Shown piece after piece: positions 37,283 through 49,228 of a DNA stretch of 64,000 nt. The stretch spans positions 21,762,001-21,826,000 of the forward strand of contig OU612072.1 in NCBI GenBank assembly GCA_914767715.1, read 5' to 3'. Each line of letters begins with the position of its first letter. Positions within the stretch are counted from its first letter, which is position 1. The position numbers and the translations under genes were made by a program. The stretch is from Membranipora membranacea (taxonomy: Eukaryota; Bryozoa; Gymnolaemata; Cheilostomatida; Membraniporidae). The notes under the pieces were generated by a model. It saw only the letters and a list, made by a program, of their open reading frames with translations. It made no database searches and had not been told where the DNA came from.

Positions 37283-38701
37283 TTAGTATGACTTGAGGTA
37301 GTTGAGCCAGTATGGTTGAAGTCCGGTGTGGGTACGCACTGGGAGGGTAACCTGATTGGCAGCTCTGAATGCATGTACAGCATCTCTGATGACTCCACGG
37401 TGGGTTGGGTGTACTCTGCGTGTTCTAACTACTCCGGCGTGTACTCTATGTGTTCGAACTGGTACATGTACTACAGCTGGAGCGGCAGCTACTTGTCTTC
37501 CGTACAGAGCTAAGGAAAGAGTGTTTTCTTATTTTTGTGCATTTACTGCTGTTTCAAAGTTCATATCTATCTACACATTACAGTTACGTGTGGAGAAAAT
37601 AAATCTTCAGTTGCAGAAACAAAAATCAATTCAATTGATGAGGTTACATGAAATTAAATACTATGAAAGTTCAATTTACTTTTGTTTTATTCTGGCCAAT
37701 AGTGACAAATATTGATATGTTTGGAAAAAGAGATTTTTTTGTGATGGTCAGCCATGTGTTCTGTCGACGTTTACTTACAGTTCAAGTAGGCATCATTCTT
37801 GACAGTGCGGTCCATGATTCCGTCATTGTTCAGATCTCCATCCTGAAGGTCTGGGATACCATCCTCATCAGCATCCTGGAATGCAGCTACACCGATACTC
37901 TGGTATCCGTTCTTGTCTGGTGAGTAAAGATTTCAAGGGTAATATTTTAAACCCCTGCTGCCACTCAGGCAAATTGTGCTCATTGCTGAATTCTTTACAG
38001 CTCCAAGATAACTAATTGAGGCTTAAACCTCAGAATTGTCACCTAATGGGCAATTAATTTGCAAGAACTGTCTTCAAAATCAGGGTATGAAATTGATGCA
38101 TTAGATGATGATATCATTAATTTCCACTAGTAAGGCAGTAACTAGATAATTAGTTTCATGCCCTGATTGTGACGATGAGTTTGTGAAGATTATTTGTCTA
38201 TTAGGTGTAGTGACAATGCTGAGTTTGCAGCCTCATATTATTGGTTTTGAGCTATCCAGAATTCAATAAGCACACATTTGCCTGTGTGGCAGCAGTGATT
38301 TAAGCTATTATTAGGTAGTAGTGATACACTATTGCATAATTTTTATGTTATCTATTACGTTTTAAATCCGAAATGCATTTTATCATTTTTATTATACCAA
38401 AACCTGTAAGGGTGGCCACTTTTTTATTAAGGCAGCATACCAATGGTTAGAAATTAAGATTTTTTATTATTATTATTTCTGATCAAATAAAGAGTGCCAT
38501 CAGAAGGAATTTGTTTTCAAAATTAGCGCCCTCAAAGCTAACCAAACTGAGCTCCAACTCCAATTTAACATAAAGAAAGTAAATTTTTTATATAGCTGAC
38601 TTACATGGATTCGGGTGAAGATGATCACCATAGATTCTACCGACATTAGCAGATACAGCGGTCACGGCCACTATGGCGAGGAGTACAGCAACACAGTTCA
38701 T
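37283..38701 (-). CDS. Small secreted type-3-repeat protein D1
   Basis: Coding exons 38605-38701, 37779-37916 and 37283-37509 give 462 nt and 153 residues. Exon 1 is a signal peptide (MNCVAVLLAIVAVTAVSA) then VGRIYGDHLHPNP. Exon 2 encodes YKNGYQSIGVAAFQ and a calcium-binding type-3 motif (DADEDGIPD at 47-55, DGDLNNDGIMD at 58-68). Exon 3 encodes a basic tail rich in Arg, Val and His (VRTHRVHAG, VVRTRRVHPTH), ending WLNYLKSY. The TAA stop is followed directly by GTAAGT, so an intron starts at the first base after the stop. The gene is flanked by a TATA-driven non-coding first exon (ends 38992) and a 3'-UTR exon. D2 differs at only four amino acids. Likely an abundant secreted matrix protein (inference); no enzyme motif. 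Confidence 0.9.
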
Positions 38702-39053
38702 GATTACTTTCTAAAAATATAAAAAAGAAATTGAAGAAATTAAAATCACTTCCGTGCTAGGAATTCTTTGTAGTTTCAATTGAATTTGAGGTAAAAAATT
38801 AAAATGTTATTTCAATCATAATCAGAAACATTAGAAATTATTGCACCTGTTGCCTAATGCTGCTTGTGAATTTGAAGAAAAATCTTGTTCCAGCACCGAA
38901 ATGATTCAGCAAGGCAGGAAAAAACACAAAGGATTATATCTAAAATCAAAAAACTTGTAAAAGAAAGAATTGTAGAAAAATAACTTCTTACCTGATTGAT
39001 GTAGATGCTTGAGGGGTGAAGCTTCCAATGCCCTGAGATAGCATAAGGGGTGC

Positions 39054-39061
39054 CTTTTATA
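39054..39061 (-). promoter_or_regulatory. TATA box of gene D1
   Basis: TATAAAAG on the minus strand, followed by GCACCCCTTATGC. The predicted start is near 39030. The non-coding exon ends at 38992 (ATCAATCAG then GTAAG), and the coding exon starts at 38710 with a 9-nt leader. Confidence 0.75.
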
Positions 39062-39670
39062 CCTTTCTTTCCTTCACTTAAGAGCTCATCTTCTAAATTG
39101 TATGAAAACATCCAAACATAATAGACAGGAAACTGTCTGTCAATAATAAGCGATGTCCGTCTTTATTTCACTTTTATTGATAACAAACAAGTGCATATTC
39201 AGCTAATACAAAATATTACATGTTTCAAACTAATAACATCCCAGCATGTTACCTAATAAGGGATTACACTGACAACCATTTGTGATCACTAGATAATTAT
39301 TGGCAGTGCTTTGACATCATAACTGCAGAATTCATCGATTTTGAGTGGGAATTTAAATTAAATTACATAAATTGTTAAGTTATCGTGTTTTTATGCTTCT
39401 TTTTTTCGGCCCTTTCTCACGAACTGTATTTCAGGATCACTTGAAGGGTTTCTTAACTTATATTGCTCAGCGGAATATCAAACCCTAGAAGTTTCAGCTA
39501 TCTGTCACATGAGGGTCATCCTGTTAAATGCAGCATTGTTTTATCATGTAACCTAAGATTCTGGGAATCTTGTTGAGATTGGGGGCCGAAGCTGTTTCCA
39601 CTTAAAGACTTAGTTTGAGGCTGCTATTTCATCTTATTCTCCATATTCTATTGTCTTATGTGAGCGATTC
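39062..39670. other. 5' flank of D1, shared with D2
   Basis: Sequence up to about 39.5 kb is also found above D2 (for example CAAGTGCATATTCAGCTAAT near 39189 and 47704), showing that the duplicated unit includes 400-500 bp of upstream region. Nothing coding is seen. Confidence 0.65.
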
Positions 39671-39679
39671 CCGGCTTTG

Positions 39680-40043
39680 TAATCCATATACTGAGGAAGT
39701 TATGGCCTCTCAAACTTCCAAGGTGACTGCAGTCTATCGGCAGTAAGAATCAGCGACAATCCCAGTGTGATGTTACACCCGTCATACTTATTATTACTAA
39801 TAAATAGGATGATGATCAAAATGTTCCGGGATGTAGCAGGTCTCGAATCCAGGTCCAAATGGCCATGCAGGCAACGCCGCTAACGCCGCTAACGCCGCTA
39901 ACGCCGCTAACGCCGCTAACGCCGCTAACGCCGCTAACGCCGCTAACGCCGCTAACGCCGCTAACGCCGCTAGCAAATTCCAGTTTTGGAATCCAAATAT
40001 TGAGGAAGTTATGGCCTCTCAAACTTCCAGGGCGATCGCCTTC
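39680..40043. repeat. Direct repeat flanking a 9-bp array
   Basis: The stretch TGAGGAAGTTATGGCCTCTC followed by AAACTTCCA occurs at 39692-39722 and again at 40002-40030, one copy on each side of the GCCGCTAAC array. The left part near 39838 also contains a B-box-like word on the minus strand, so this may be a repeat element with a variable tandem array inside. Confidence 0.7.
39874..39972. repeat. 9-bp tandem array, 11 perfect units
   Basis: ACGCCGCTA repeated 11 times without error. The frames encode Leu-Thr-Pro or Gly-Val-Ser repeats, which explains the open frames on both strands. The GC content is far above the surroundings, and perfect units imply recent expansion. Confidence 0.95.
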
Positions 40044-40879
40044 AATTGGCATTGGGAGTCTGCGGAAGCATACCCAGTGGGAGTGTAAGGCTTGTGTGGA
40101 ATTTACGCTGTATATGGTTGTATAACATATCATCCAATAACATCAGATTAGCTGTTGCAGCCAACCAATAGAAATGCATAGTGACAATAGGCATGCATAG
40201 CAGGGATACTCTGATTAGTATGGGGATTAACCCTACGCCACACTATACTCTGTACTGCTCATTCATAAATTCTAAGGCTCGAGTTGCCTGGGATCCTTAT
40301 GTTTAGGTGAGTGGATGAACTAAGGCACAATATTGCCATAGGTTTGATACTACAACCTTACATAGCAGACAGGGTCTTTACTGCACAGAATTATTGAGCA
40401 CAGTGTACTACCAAGGAGTAACAGGAACATCACTTTAATTAAGTTTAATTATTATAATTTTTATTTCCTGGGTGAATTTTACTGAAAATGCCATACTATT
40501 TGTTAGCAGAAATTGCCAAATGACTACTAGCATGGTTCATTCTATGTCTGCAGCCCATATTCATTTAATATGGCAAGGATATGGCAGACTGTCACCGTGT
40601 GACACATGTTAGCATTAAAAACTACATCAATGAATTCTTACTCTGCACTTAGTTATGTTTTAATGATAATAATTAAGGTATTAGTTTGTTTTGATTTTGT
40701 CGTATTGTGACATTATGGTCTAACATACAGCAGGCTAAACCCATCTTCATAATAATAATATAAAAACCCTAGGTCGTGGCTTCCGATCAAACTCGGATGT
40801 GTAAGCCTACATAAGACCTCTGCCTGACTCAATGTATTGAATTTGTTTGCATTGAATATATTATTGATTTCTCTCTCAG

Positions 40880-43215
40880 GTGACCAACATATTTATTTGT
40901 GAACGCTGCGACAAGCAGTTTATGACAAAGACAACGCGGAAGACTTGTCCATCCTGCGGTAAGTAAAACCCAGTAGTAGCCTACTCAATTACGCCTTCTG
41001 GTGTTGTGACATTTAGCGACTATATATTTTTGGTTTTATTGCACTGCTGCCTAACATCTTGTCTGAGCCCCCCAGACTTTTGTTTGCCCTCTCCCCCCCC
41101 CCGCTTTGCTTCGATTCTTCGACGCTGGTTGATTATGGTTCTTCATCATTAACTGTTACTAGAATTTGAGGCAGCGTTTATCTAAATTTGTATAAATACG
41201 GCCGCGATTTTGATATCTACAACTGTGTAGCCTTTAAGATATTGAGTGATGTATGTACAACTAGAAGAACATTACCGACTCATTTTTGACTCATGACATT
41301 CCTCCACAAACAACGTAATCAAGTTATAGGAAAAAGTTTCAGACCTCAAGTATTTCTAGTGTCGGCTTGGAGGTTTTAATCTTTTCTAGTCCCTATATTT
41401 GCTAATGACAATTCAGCATCAATGCATCAGTAACTTTTCATTGTACATATTCAATGTGCCATTTAAAACATCCCTATGCGCATTGTTGATATGGCTGTTG
41501 CGATGAGTAACTCTACCATGAGTGGGGCTTTTCTCCAGAAGGTACAGTCATACCTCAAACTACTCTTTTGCATTCATTACCATCCCAGACCTAATCTCTA
41601 AGCTATCTCAACTCTCAATTGTCTACAAAGAACTCCCAGGTTTATCTCCACTGTTGGTATCTGTGAATGGATCATGTCTAACTTGAGTACTATTATTAAC
41701 TATGAAGGCTGAGGACAGCTGCATTAGGGGCTGAATTGTCAATCAAGCAGATTGTTGTCCCTATGTAAATGAGATTATCTTAATTTCTAAACAGAACGGT
41801 GGTTTTAATCTTTTTCTTAAACCCAACTTAAGCAATTATGTTTCCAACTCAGTACTCAGTTAACACATGCCAAGTTGGCATTGAGATGTGTCACATGGCT
41901 AACTAAGTATTAGTAGTAGTAGTAAAACACACTGAATAATACTTTATAATAATCCTGCTTCCAAACTGGATCTGATGTTTTAATGTTAGCCCCACTTTTG
42001 TGTGCCATTATTCACAGCAAATTTTTCTGCACGCTATGTTGTAAGATGTAGCAATGACAACAAGATGTGACACTCAGTGGTCATGCATAACATACCATTG
42101 CAAACAAAATTAGTGTTTTTAGTGCACTGCTGGTTTTTGCGGCTTTGAGGTGAAGTTTGATATGGTTTCATGCATAGGTGTTGCACTGAATCACCCTATA
42201 GGTCAAGGAAAAGTTCTTGTGACTAATTCAAACAATGTCGAAATATTTTATTAAAGAAAGTGTGAAATTTTGACTCATTGCGGGACCAATATAAACATAA
42301 AATACCCTAGCTAGTGCTCATTAAAACTCACTTGTCAAGCTGATGAGCTTTTACCATGGATGTTGAATACTGCTATGTAATTAACTGCCATAAAAGATAA
42401 ATCTCTATTTTTATATCTATAGCGACAGAAATTAATTCATCAATCTTGGTGTGTCTTTGGGTTACCTTACCTGTTCTGTGACAATTATCATGAACTACCT
42501 ACTTATAACACCTATGCTTTCTCATAATAATTCTTACCATGAATAAAATGTGGCACCAGATTGCCAACCTGTTGGCTAGATAATCTCTTTGTTTGATGAA
42601 ATCAAATACAATATAGAGTTAATGCTCATTATTTCTGTTTATTTTTCAGGTACAACTAGAAAATGTCCTACATGTGATGTCGATGTAAACATCAAGATTG
42701 CGAAATGTATAAAATGTGGTAAGCGCTAAATTAAGTTTTGGTGGTGCTGAAGTTGCCTCTGGTTTACTAATAATAAAAATCCAGCATGAGTTCTTCTTTA
42801 AATTTACCATTCTATTCAAACATTTATCTCCCTACTGCATGAATATGGAGAAGTTTTGTGTCAACACCTAACTTGGATATTGATCTTGCATGACATTGTG
42901 GCAAAAAATATGTTGTATACCTTGACTCGATGTTGACTGTTGCGAAAATAAATGGGTGTGCGTGTTTATTTTCCAAATCAGTTCTGATTTTAGTTTCAGT
43001 CCATCCCTGAGTCATCAGGTCTGTAATTTGCATTAAATGTTTAGCAGTGGACTATTTGCTGTTGTTTTCTGTATTAGCATTGTGCATCAGCGTTGGTTTC
43101 TAAGCGTGTGGAATAAAATGCTGACCTACTAACAGTTCCTTCTCTATTGACGTCTTATTTAGATGTTCATTCTTCTCTTTTAGTTGGAAAAGAAGAAGAG
43201 CGCAAAAAGGCGTAA
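40880..43215 (+). CDS. Small four-CxxC zinc-ribbon protein (5' end missing)
   Basis: Three exons are clear. 40880-40958 follows TTTCTCTCTCAG and encodes VTNIFICERCDKQFMTK to CPSC. 42650-42718 follows TTATTTTTCAG and encodes TTRKCPTCDVDVNIKIAKCI and KC. 43184-43215 encodes VGKEEERKKA and TAA. Phases agree (1, 1). The four CxxC knuckles (CERC, CPSC, CPTC, CIKC) would make two zinc ribbons in about 60 residues, with a basic C-terminus. I do not recognise a named family. There is no upstream in-frame ATG before a stop, so at least one 5' exon lies between about 39.1 and 40.9 kb and was not found. Translation from the internal Met of exon 40880 would lose the first knuckle. An AATAAA is at 43298. 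It is probably intracellular, binding nucleic acid or protein (inference). Confidence 0.7.
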
Positions 43216-43297
43216 GAAGAATTAATGGTCCAGATACTTACTCACATTGCTCTAACTTCATTTCAAGCTCATTACTTTATATGTTCTGAATAACCAT

Positions 43298-43303
43298 AAT
43301 AAA
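43298..43303 (+). terminator. Poly(A) signal of the zinc-ribbon gene
   Basis: AATAAA, 83 nt past the stop codon. Confidence 0.65.
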
Positions 43304-43545
43304 TACATTTAGTGCCTTTATTTGGCGAGGAATTTAAGAATTTATTAATACTCACACTACAATATTAGTAGACTAGATTTTTGGTTTCAAACGAGATTTT
43401 GTTTTTAATCAATTTGTTACAAAATAATTACTTTTCCATGTAAAGAAGTACAAATAAAAAGTCAAGTTCACACCCTAGCATTTGATTTAGCTAGAGCTTG
43501 TGCTTGTATTGCTTATAATTCTAATATTATACCATGAACCGCTAT

Positions 43546-44046
43546 TAGAAGTTGTCCCTACCGTAAGAATGCGCATCCATAACTTGGAGAATAATCATAG
43601 CACGGACATGACAAATTGACCAAAATGACAGTTTTGCAATTTTTCTCAATAAAACGGCCTACAGAATTGAAAATTGGCATTTGAATCTCTTACGATGAAG
43701 CCACCTTGCACATCTGATCCATGATATGACTAAGCCGACCAACTATGACGTTGAATTTGAATTTTGGAAATTTTCGCATTCACTTAATGATGCTAATATT
43801 ATGCTAAGAGCCTCTATTTTGGTGGTAGTTTGGTGACGGCGGTGAAAACAAGGGCAATGCCTTCGCTTATATTGCTTATCAGGAGCTGTCCCGGCCGTAA
43901 GAATGCGCACCCATTACTCGGAGTATATTCATAGCAAGAACATGAATTTTTATCAAGTGTTTCATAGCGTGATGTGGTATGAAAAAATAAGACAGATTGA
44001 CTAAAATGACAGCTTTGCAATTTTCTCAATAAAACGGCCTACAGAT
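43546..44046. repeat. Two copies of a dispersed repeat
   Basis: About 115 bp at 43546-43665 recur at 43876-44046. Shared words include CCGTAAGAATGCGCAYCCAT, ATAGCA and CAATAAAACGGCCTACAGA. The second copy carries an insertion of about 40 bp. Possibly a mobile element fragment of unknown class. Confidence 0.7.
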
Positions 44047-45140
44047 GGGTTATATGGGTTTTATAACCTGCAGGATTGGCTGTTATAATCACACAGATAA
44101 GATGATGATCAAAATTCAGACCTAGGCAGGACTCGAACCTGGGTCTTACATACATATATATTGTCATTTGTTTGTAATTGTCTGAGATCATAATTATTGC
44201 TGTTTTATGTATTTTGAGTTTACTCCTCACTACCATAGTTAGTGAGCAAGTAGCCGACATTTTACCTCCAATGCCTGCTTTTATGATCTTCTGACTGTAC
44301 CTACTAGGAAGGATATAAGCTTCGAGTTCTCATGTTGACAAGAATAGGGTTATTGTATGCAGACTAATTTAACATTGAAAGAAAGATCACTACATAGACA
44401 TAACAGAACATTGAAGACCAAACTCGGAAATCAAATTCAATGTCTGCATTGTATTATAATTGTCAGACTTAATCTTGAAAGGGATGTTACATGTCTTAGT
44501 TTGAGTCCCTTCCGCTCCTGTACAGCAAAATGAAAATGTTTCTTTTCAACAGACGTCAGATCATAGATCTAAGCTATTTGTAACCAACTGGTTGAATATT
44601 CCTCATATGTATTTTCATATTTATAACAAAACCGTGATAGCTAGTTCAATCAAGAATATAATGTTAACAATCTCCAATTAATTTGTGTGGATGTCTATTT
44701 TTGTGTCATTGCTTCTGGGCTCCGGATATCTACAACAAATAAACTAGGTGCTTTTTTGCGATTAATGGGCACCCATTATGAGCATACCACAGTCTTTTAA
44801 TTTCTTATCAATCTATTGGTGAGGGGCAAACAGCTTGATTTCTAAAAAAATGAGGTAATAGGTCCAGTAATCATACGAGAGGCCTGCAGTGATTTTGAGT
44901 GTCCGGGAAGTTTGTTTATTTGAGAGCAAATTAATTGATTTATCAACAATAGGCTTCAATATTACAAAATAAATGGTGTAGAATTTAGCCATTAATGCAT
45001 ATTATGAACTATCATAGCATACACTTGGAAAACACTCATACTTGATGACTGTAACTATTGTCTTACTTTGCGTCTAATTAATTTACATGCCGTAACCTTA
45101 TCCACTTATCAAACTAGCTCGGTAACAATAAGTTTTCTAA
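44047..45140. other. Repeat-rich spacer
   Basis: A B-box-like word occurs near 44125 (GGACTCGAACCTGGG). A 52-bp stretch at 44399-44450 (CATAACAGAACATTGAAGAC and onward) recurs at 48169-48220 downstream of D2's promoter flank. No gene is seen. Confidence 0.5.
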
Positions 45141-45154
45141 ATTTATTTATTTGT

Positions 45155-45301
45155 TTTATTATTTGCCTTTGAATGATGATCACAGAAAAATTGAAAAAAA
45201 AATTTAAAGCCTATTGAAATGAATTATAAGTCATTAGCAATATTTAATCATCCAATTCTTGTCAGCAATCGTTTCCTGTTGTTCCAGGGAAGTACATACA
45301 T
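45155..45301 (-). other. 3'-UTR exon and poly(A) signal of gene D2
   Basis: The exon begins at 45301 after CTCTATTTCAG and runs to AATAAA at 45160-45155. It matches the D1 3'-UTR exon. Confidence 0.65.
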
Positions 45302-45903
45302 CTGAAATAGAGAAATTACACACGGGTTACCACAACTCTTGTTTTTGCATGAAAGGTCGTTCACAAAAAAAATATAAGTTTCACATTGGAATGCAAATGA
45401 GTGAGTCGAGTCATATACGCAAATATTTCTCGATGAATTTAATTGTGAGCTAAGTTGAAAGAATTTGCTTAACTTTTTTTGCAGGACAATACTTTTGTAA
45501 TTTTTCTCTTGTTACTAGTTTTGATCTCTCAAAGATCTACCAAATACTAAAGAAGCATGAATATTCTAACAGACAATTACCTGCCCCCAGACTAAGCACA
45601 AAGGCTTACTAGGAAGCCAAAATCTACAGCCTTAAAAACCCAAGACAGGCCAAGATTTCTCAAAGTTACCTAAATTTATACAGGTGCCATTTTGTTGCAG
45701 GATTGTTGAAACAGTCAATGGTAAAGTCCCCTAATTCGCTTAGCGCACACAAATATTGAAATCCCTAATTTTTGAACTCTTAAACAATAGGAAATAGATA
45801 AGTTATACATACAAAGGTCCACATTAGACTGCTGCTAATAATGGATTGCATCTACCTAATATCTATACTCCCTTAGTAATCTACTTTAGTTTTTGACACT
45901 TAC

Positions 45904-47268
45904 TTAGTAGGACTTGAGGTAGTTGAGCCAGTATGGTTGAAGTCCGGTGTGGGTACGCACTGGGAGGGTAACCTGATTGGCAGCTCTGAATGCATGTACA
46001 GCATCTCTGATGACTCCTGGGTGGGTTGGGTGTACTCTGCGTGTTCTGACAACTCCGGCCTGGACTCTACGTGTTCTGACTGGTACATGTACTACAGCTG
46101 GAGCGGCAGCTACACGTCTTCCATACAGAGCTAAAGAATGAGAGAGAGAGATTGTTTTTATTGCACATCATCAATGATGAAGCAAAATTATGGTATCTAT
46201 CATTTAGGAGTCTGATGCTAAAAGGTATAAAACTTTGAATGTTGATATTTTTATGCTTGTTGTACTCGTGCAGCAATTCCGCTGTTTCAAAGTTCATATT
46301 CACTTTCACATGAAAATTCATAGGGAGAAAAAAAACTTTCAGTTGCAAGAACAAAAATCAAAACCAATTGATGAGGTCACCAAGTTTAAATCACTGTAGA
46401 AAGTTTGATTCAGTTTGTTTCTTGCCAGTTTGTTTCTTGCCAATAGTGCCAATTGATGATATAATTGCAAAAAAATCAATGTCAATCAAGTCAGTTTTAT
46501 TTTTTCTGTTGTCGTTTACTTACAGTTCAAGTAGGCATCATTCTTGACAGTGCGGTCCATGATTCCGTCGTTGTTCAGATCTCCATCCTGAAGGTCTGGG
46601 ATACCATCCTCATCAGCATCCTGGAATGCAGCTACACCGATACTCTGGTATCCATTCTTGTCTATGAGTAAATATTTCAAGGGTCACTACATAGCTATTT
46701 ACTTGATGTTCACAAAAATGTGTTTTACTCAATGTTCACAACATAGCGTTTTACTCAATGTCCACAACATAGCGCTTTACTCAATATCCACACTATAGCG
46801 TGGTACTCAATTTCCACAACATAGTGTTTTACTTAATGTTCACAACATAGCATTTTACCTTAAGCTTGCAAATATATCTCTGATCCAATAGAGAGTGAAT
46901 AAATTCACTAAGGTTGAATACCATTAGAAGAAATTTCCTCTCAAAAAAAGTGCCTTCAAAACAAATTAATCGATCTCCAACCACTATCATAACTCATTGT
47001 GTTTCCTATGACAAGGTTCTTTTTATTTTTTTGGTATTTACTTTATCATATTAACCAACCAATGAATCACGACAAATGAGGCCATGTGAGAAAAGAAGGA
47101 ATGGGATTAAATCAAAAATAAATTAAATACATTCACAGGAGGAATTTATATTAAAAATATAGTTGACTTACATGGATTAGGGTGAAGATGATCTCCGTAG
47201 ATTCTACCAACATTAGCAGATACAGCGGTCACAGCCACTATGGCGAGGAGAACAGCAACACAGTTCAT
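45904..47268 (-). CDS. Small secreted type-3-repeat protein D2
   Basis: Coding exons 47172-47268, 46524-46661 and 45904-46130 give 462 nt and 153 residues, with the same plan and lengths as D1. The signal peptide and type-3 exons encode the same protein as D1. The tail exon has four changes (GRR for GRQ, TRRVQ for THRVH, THP for THR). TAA is again followed immediately by GTAAGT. The coding sequence starts 9 nt after an acceptor at 47278, and a non-coding first exon ends at 47508 under a TATA box at 47570-47577. Introns differ more than exons, and the intron between coding exons 1 and 2 carries a 26-bp tandem repeat absent from D1. Function as for D1: a secreted, calcium-binding, basic-tailed protein, probably structural (inference). 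Confidence 0.9.
46690..46859. repeat. 26-bp minisatellite in a D2 intron
   Basis: About six degenerate units of CACAACATAGCGTTTTACTC followed by AATGTC. It lies between D2 coding exons 1 and 2; the D1 intron lacks it. Confidence 0.88.
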
Positions 47269-47569
47269 GTTTACTTTCTAAAATCAAAAATAAATTAAAA
47301 TTATTTCTTGTAGTTTTTATTGTCGTTTGAGGTAAAACCATTGTAAGAAATTGCTTGCTCATTATCAAAATGAGTAGAAATTATGCTGCCTGTGAATTTA
47401 AATGAAAATTCAAAAGATTCACTCAGTGAAACAGGAAAAGACTCAGTACACTTTTTGTATATCTGTGATCATAAAACTTATAATAAAAAAAACCTGCTGG
47501 TTCTCACCTGATTGATGTAGATGCTTGAGGGATGAAGCTTCCAATGCCCTGAGATAGCACAAGGGGTGC

Positions 47570-47577
47570 CTTTTATA
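47570..47577 (-). promoter_or_regulatory. TATA box of gene D2
   Basis: TATAAAAG on the minus strand, followed by GCACCCCTTGTGC, nearly the same as D1. Confidence 0.75.
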
Positions 47578-49228
47578 CCTGTTTGTCCTTCACTTAACAG
47601 CTCTTCTTCTAAATTGTATGAAAACATCCAAACATAATTGCCAGGAAACTGTCTGTCAATAATAAGCGACGTCCGTCTTTATTTCGCTTTTATTGAAAAC
47701 AAACAAGTGCATATTCAGCTAATACAAATTATTACATGTTTTATACTAATAACATTTCAGCGGTGTTACCTAATAAGGGATTACACTGGCTACAATTTGA
47801 GATCTCTAGATAATTATTGTCAGTGCTTTGACATCATAACTGCAGCATTTGTCTATTTTGAGCGGGAATTTAAATTAAATTACTAAGTTATCGGATATTT
47901 TTGTTACTTTTTATGGCCCTTTCTCACGAACTGCAGTTTAGGATCACTTGAAAGGTTTCTTATTTATTATAGCTCGGCCGAATATCAAACTCTACAAGTC
48001 AGTCACATGATCGCCAATTCTTGGAATCTTGTTGAAGCTGTTCCTATTCGAGGATCTCTGCAATTTCCGCTCTCCTTCTTAGGCCACCTGACTATACATG
48101 ATGACATGCTTAGGAAAAAACTATTGTTTTCAGACGGAGGCAGAATTTTCATTATAGGCTATTTAAACATAACAGAACATTGAAGACCAAACTCGAAAAT
48201 AAAATTCAATATTTGCGTTGAATGTTTACTTGACTGATAGGTAGTGGCTTGAATAATAAAAAATGTCCTCTATGCAGTCTTTTGGCATTCTGCTTGCAGG
48301 ATAGCCTTGTGACATAGTATATCTCTGCAGCACAGCAGTGGTGGCACTGCCTTCCATCAAGAAAGGCAACTCCCAGGGTTCAAGGTTATGAGATATCAAA
48401 ACCAGTGTTCCATTTAGGCCCAAATATATCCAAAATATGGGTTTCCATTGTTTTCCCAATTTTGGTACTCAGACTAGGTGAATTAGTTCAAGCCCTATGC
48501 TGCAGAGACGAACGTATGCCTCAACAGTTCGCACATGCGCAGACTGGTCTTTTGGTCCTAGAATGTTTGAAATGGATATGTAGTTTGCATTCAATTATGC
48601 AGGTGTGACATTTATGAATTTATTGTGCATAAAAGATCAACGACCAAGAGAACATTGGAAATAACTGAGGGATAACTATAATTCCATTAAATGTGATTAG
48701 ATAATATTGTTTCTAATTAAAACATAGAAAACCAGAATTTGTATCTGAAAATGAACTATCAAGTAATAAAGAAACAAAATACTCATATCATTCAATATAC
48801 CTTTGGCAATTATCAATTAGATTGGCAAAAAAATAACTTGATCGGCAATTAAAATCAATATGTCATTTATATTATCATACTAAGCTGTTAAAACAAAACA
48901 GGTTAACTGATAATATTAATTCTAAATAAGTGTTATTGCTACATGAAACTTAATTACCCTGACTCAATCCCTATGCCTATTTGTATTTTAGGAGGCTATA
49001 CATCCAAATAATATTCCATGATAGGAACTAACAGTACTGTGAAACAAAATTCGATACCTCCACACAAAAAAATTATGTGTGGCAATGCTGTATTTTATGG
49101 TAAAGGAAATCCCCAGAGAGAAGGGTAATACCTTAGCTGTCCACTTCCATGGTTGCTTCAGTAGACAGCCATTATAGACAATTAATAACGCAAAAAATTA
49201 TGTTGGTACACATGCATCTGTAATGAGC
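47578..49228. other. D2 upstream flank and spacer
   Basis: The first 400 bp match the D1 upstream flank. A minus-strand open frame at 48226-48459 (with SHNLEPWELPFLMEGSATT) has no splice partners and no recognised family; it could be a transposon remnant. Otherwise there is nothing coding up to the MACPF stop codon. Confidence 0.45.

Noticed and set aside
37316-37923. Plus-strand open frames opposite gene D1 (and the same opposite D2 at 45937-46671)
   Set aside because: They are shadows of the minus-strand coding exons, which have matched splice sites, a signal peptide and known motifs.
39816-40133. Open frames with Gly-Val-Ser and Leu-Thr-Pro repeats
   Set aside because: Artefact of the perfect 9-bp array.
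40306-40316. ATGTTTAGGTGAGT as the first exon of the zinc-ribbon gene
   Set aside because: Joining it to the exon at 40880 puts a TGA straight after the junction.
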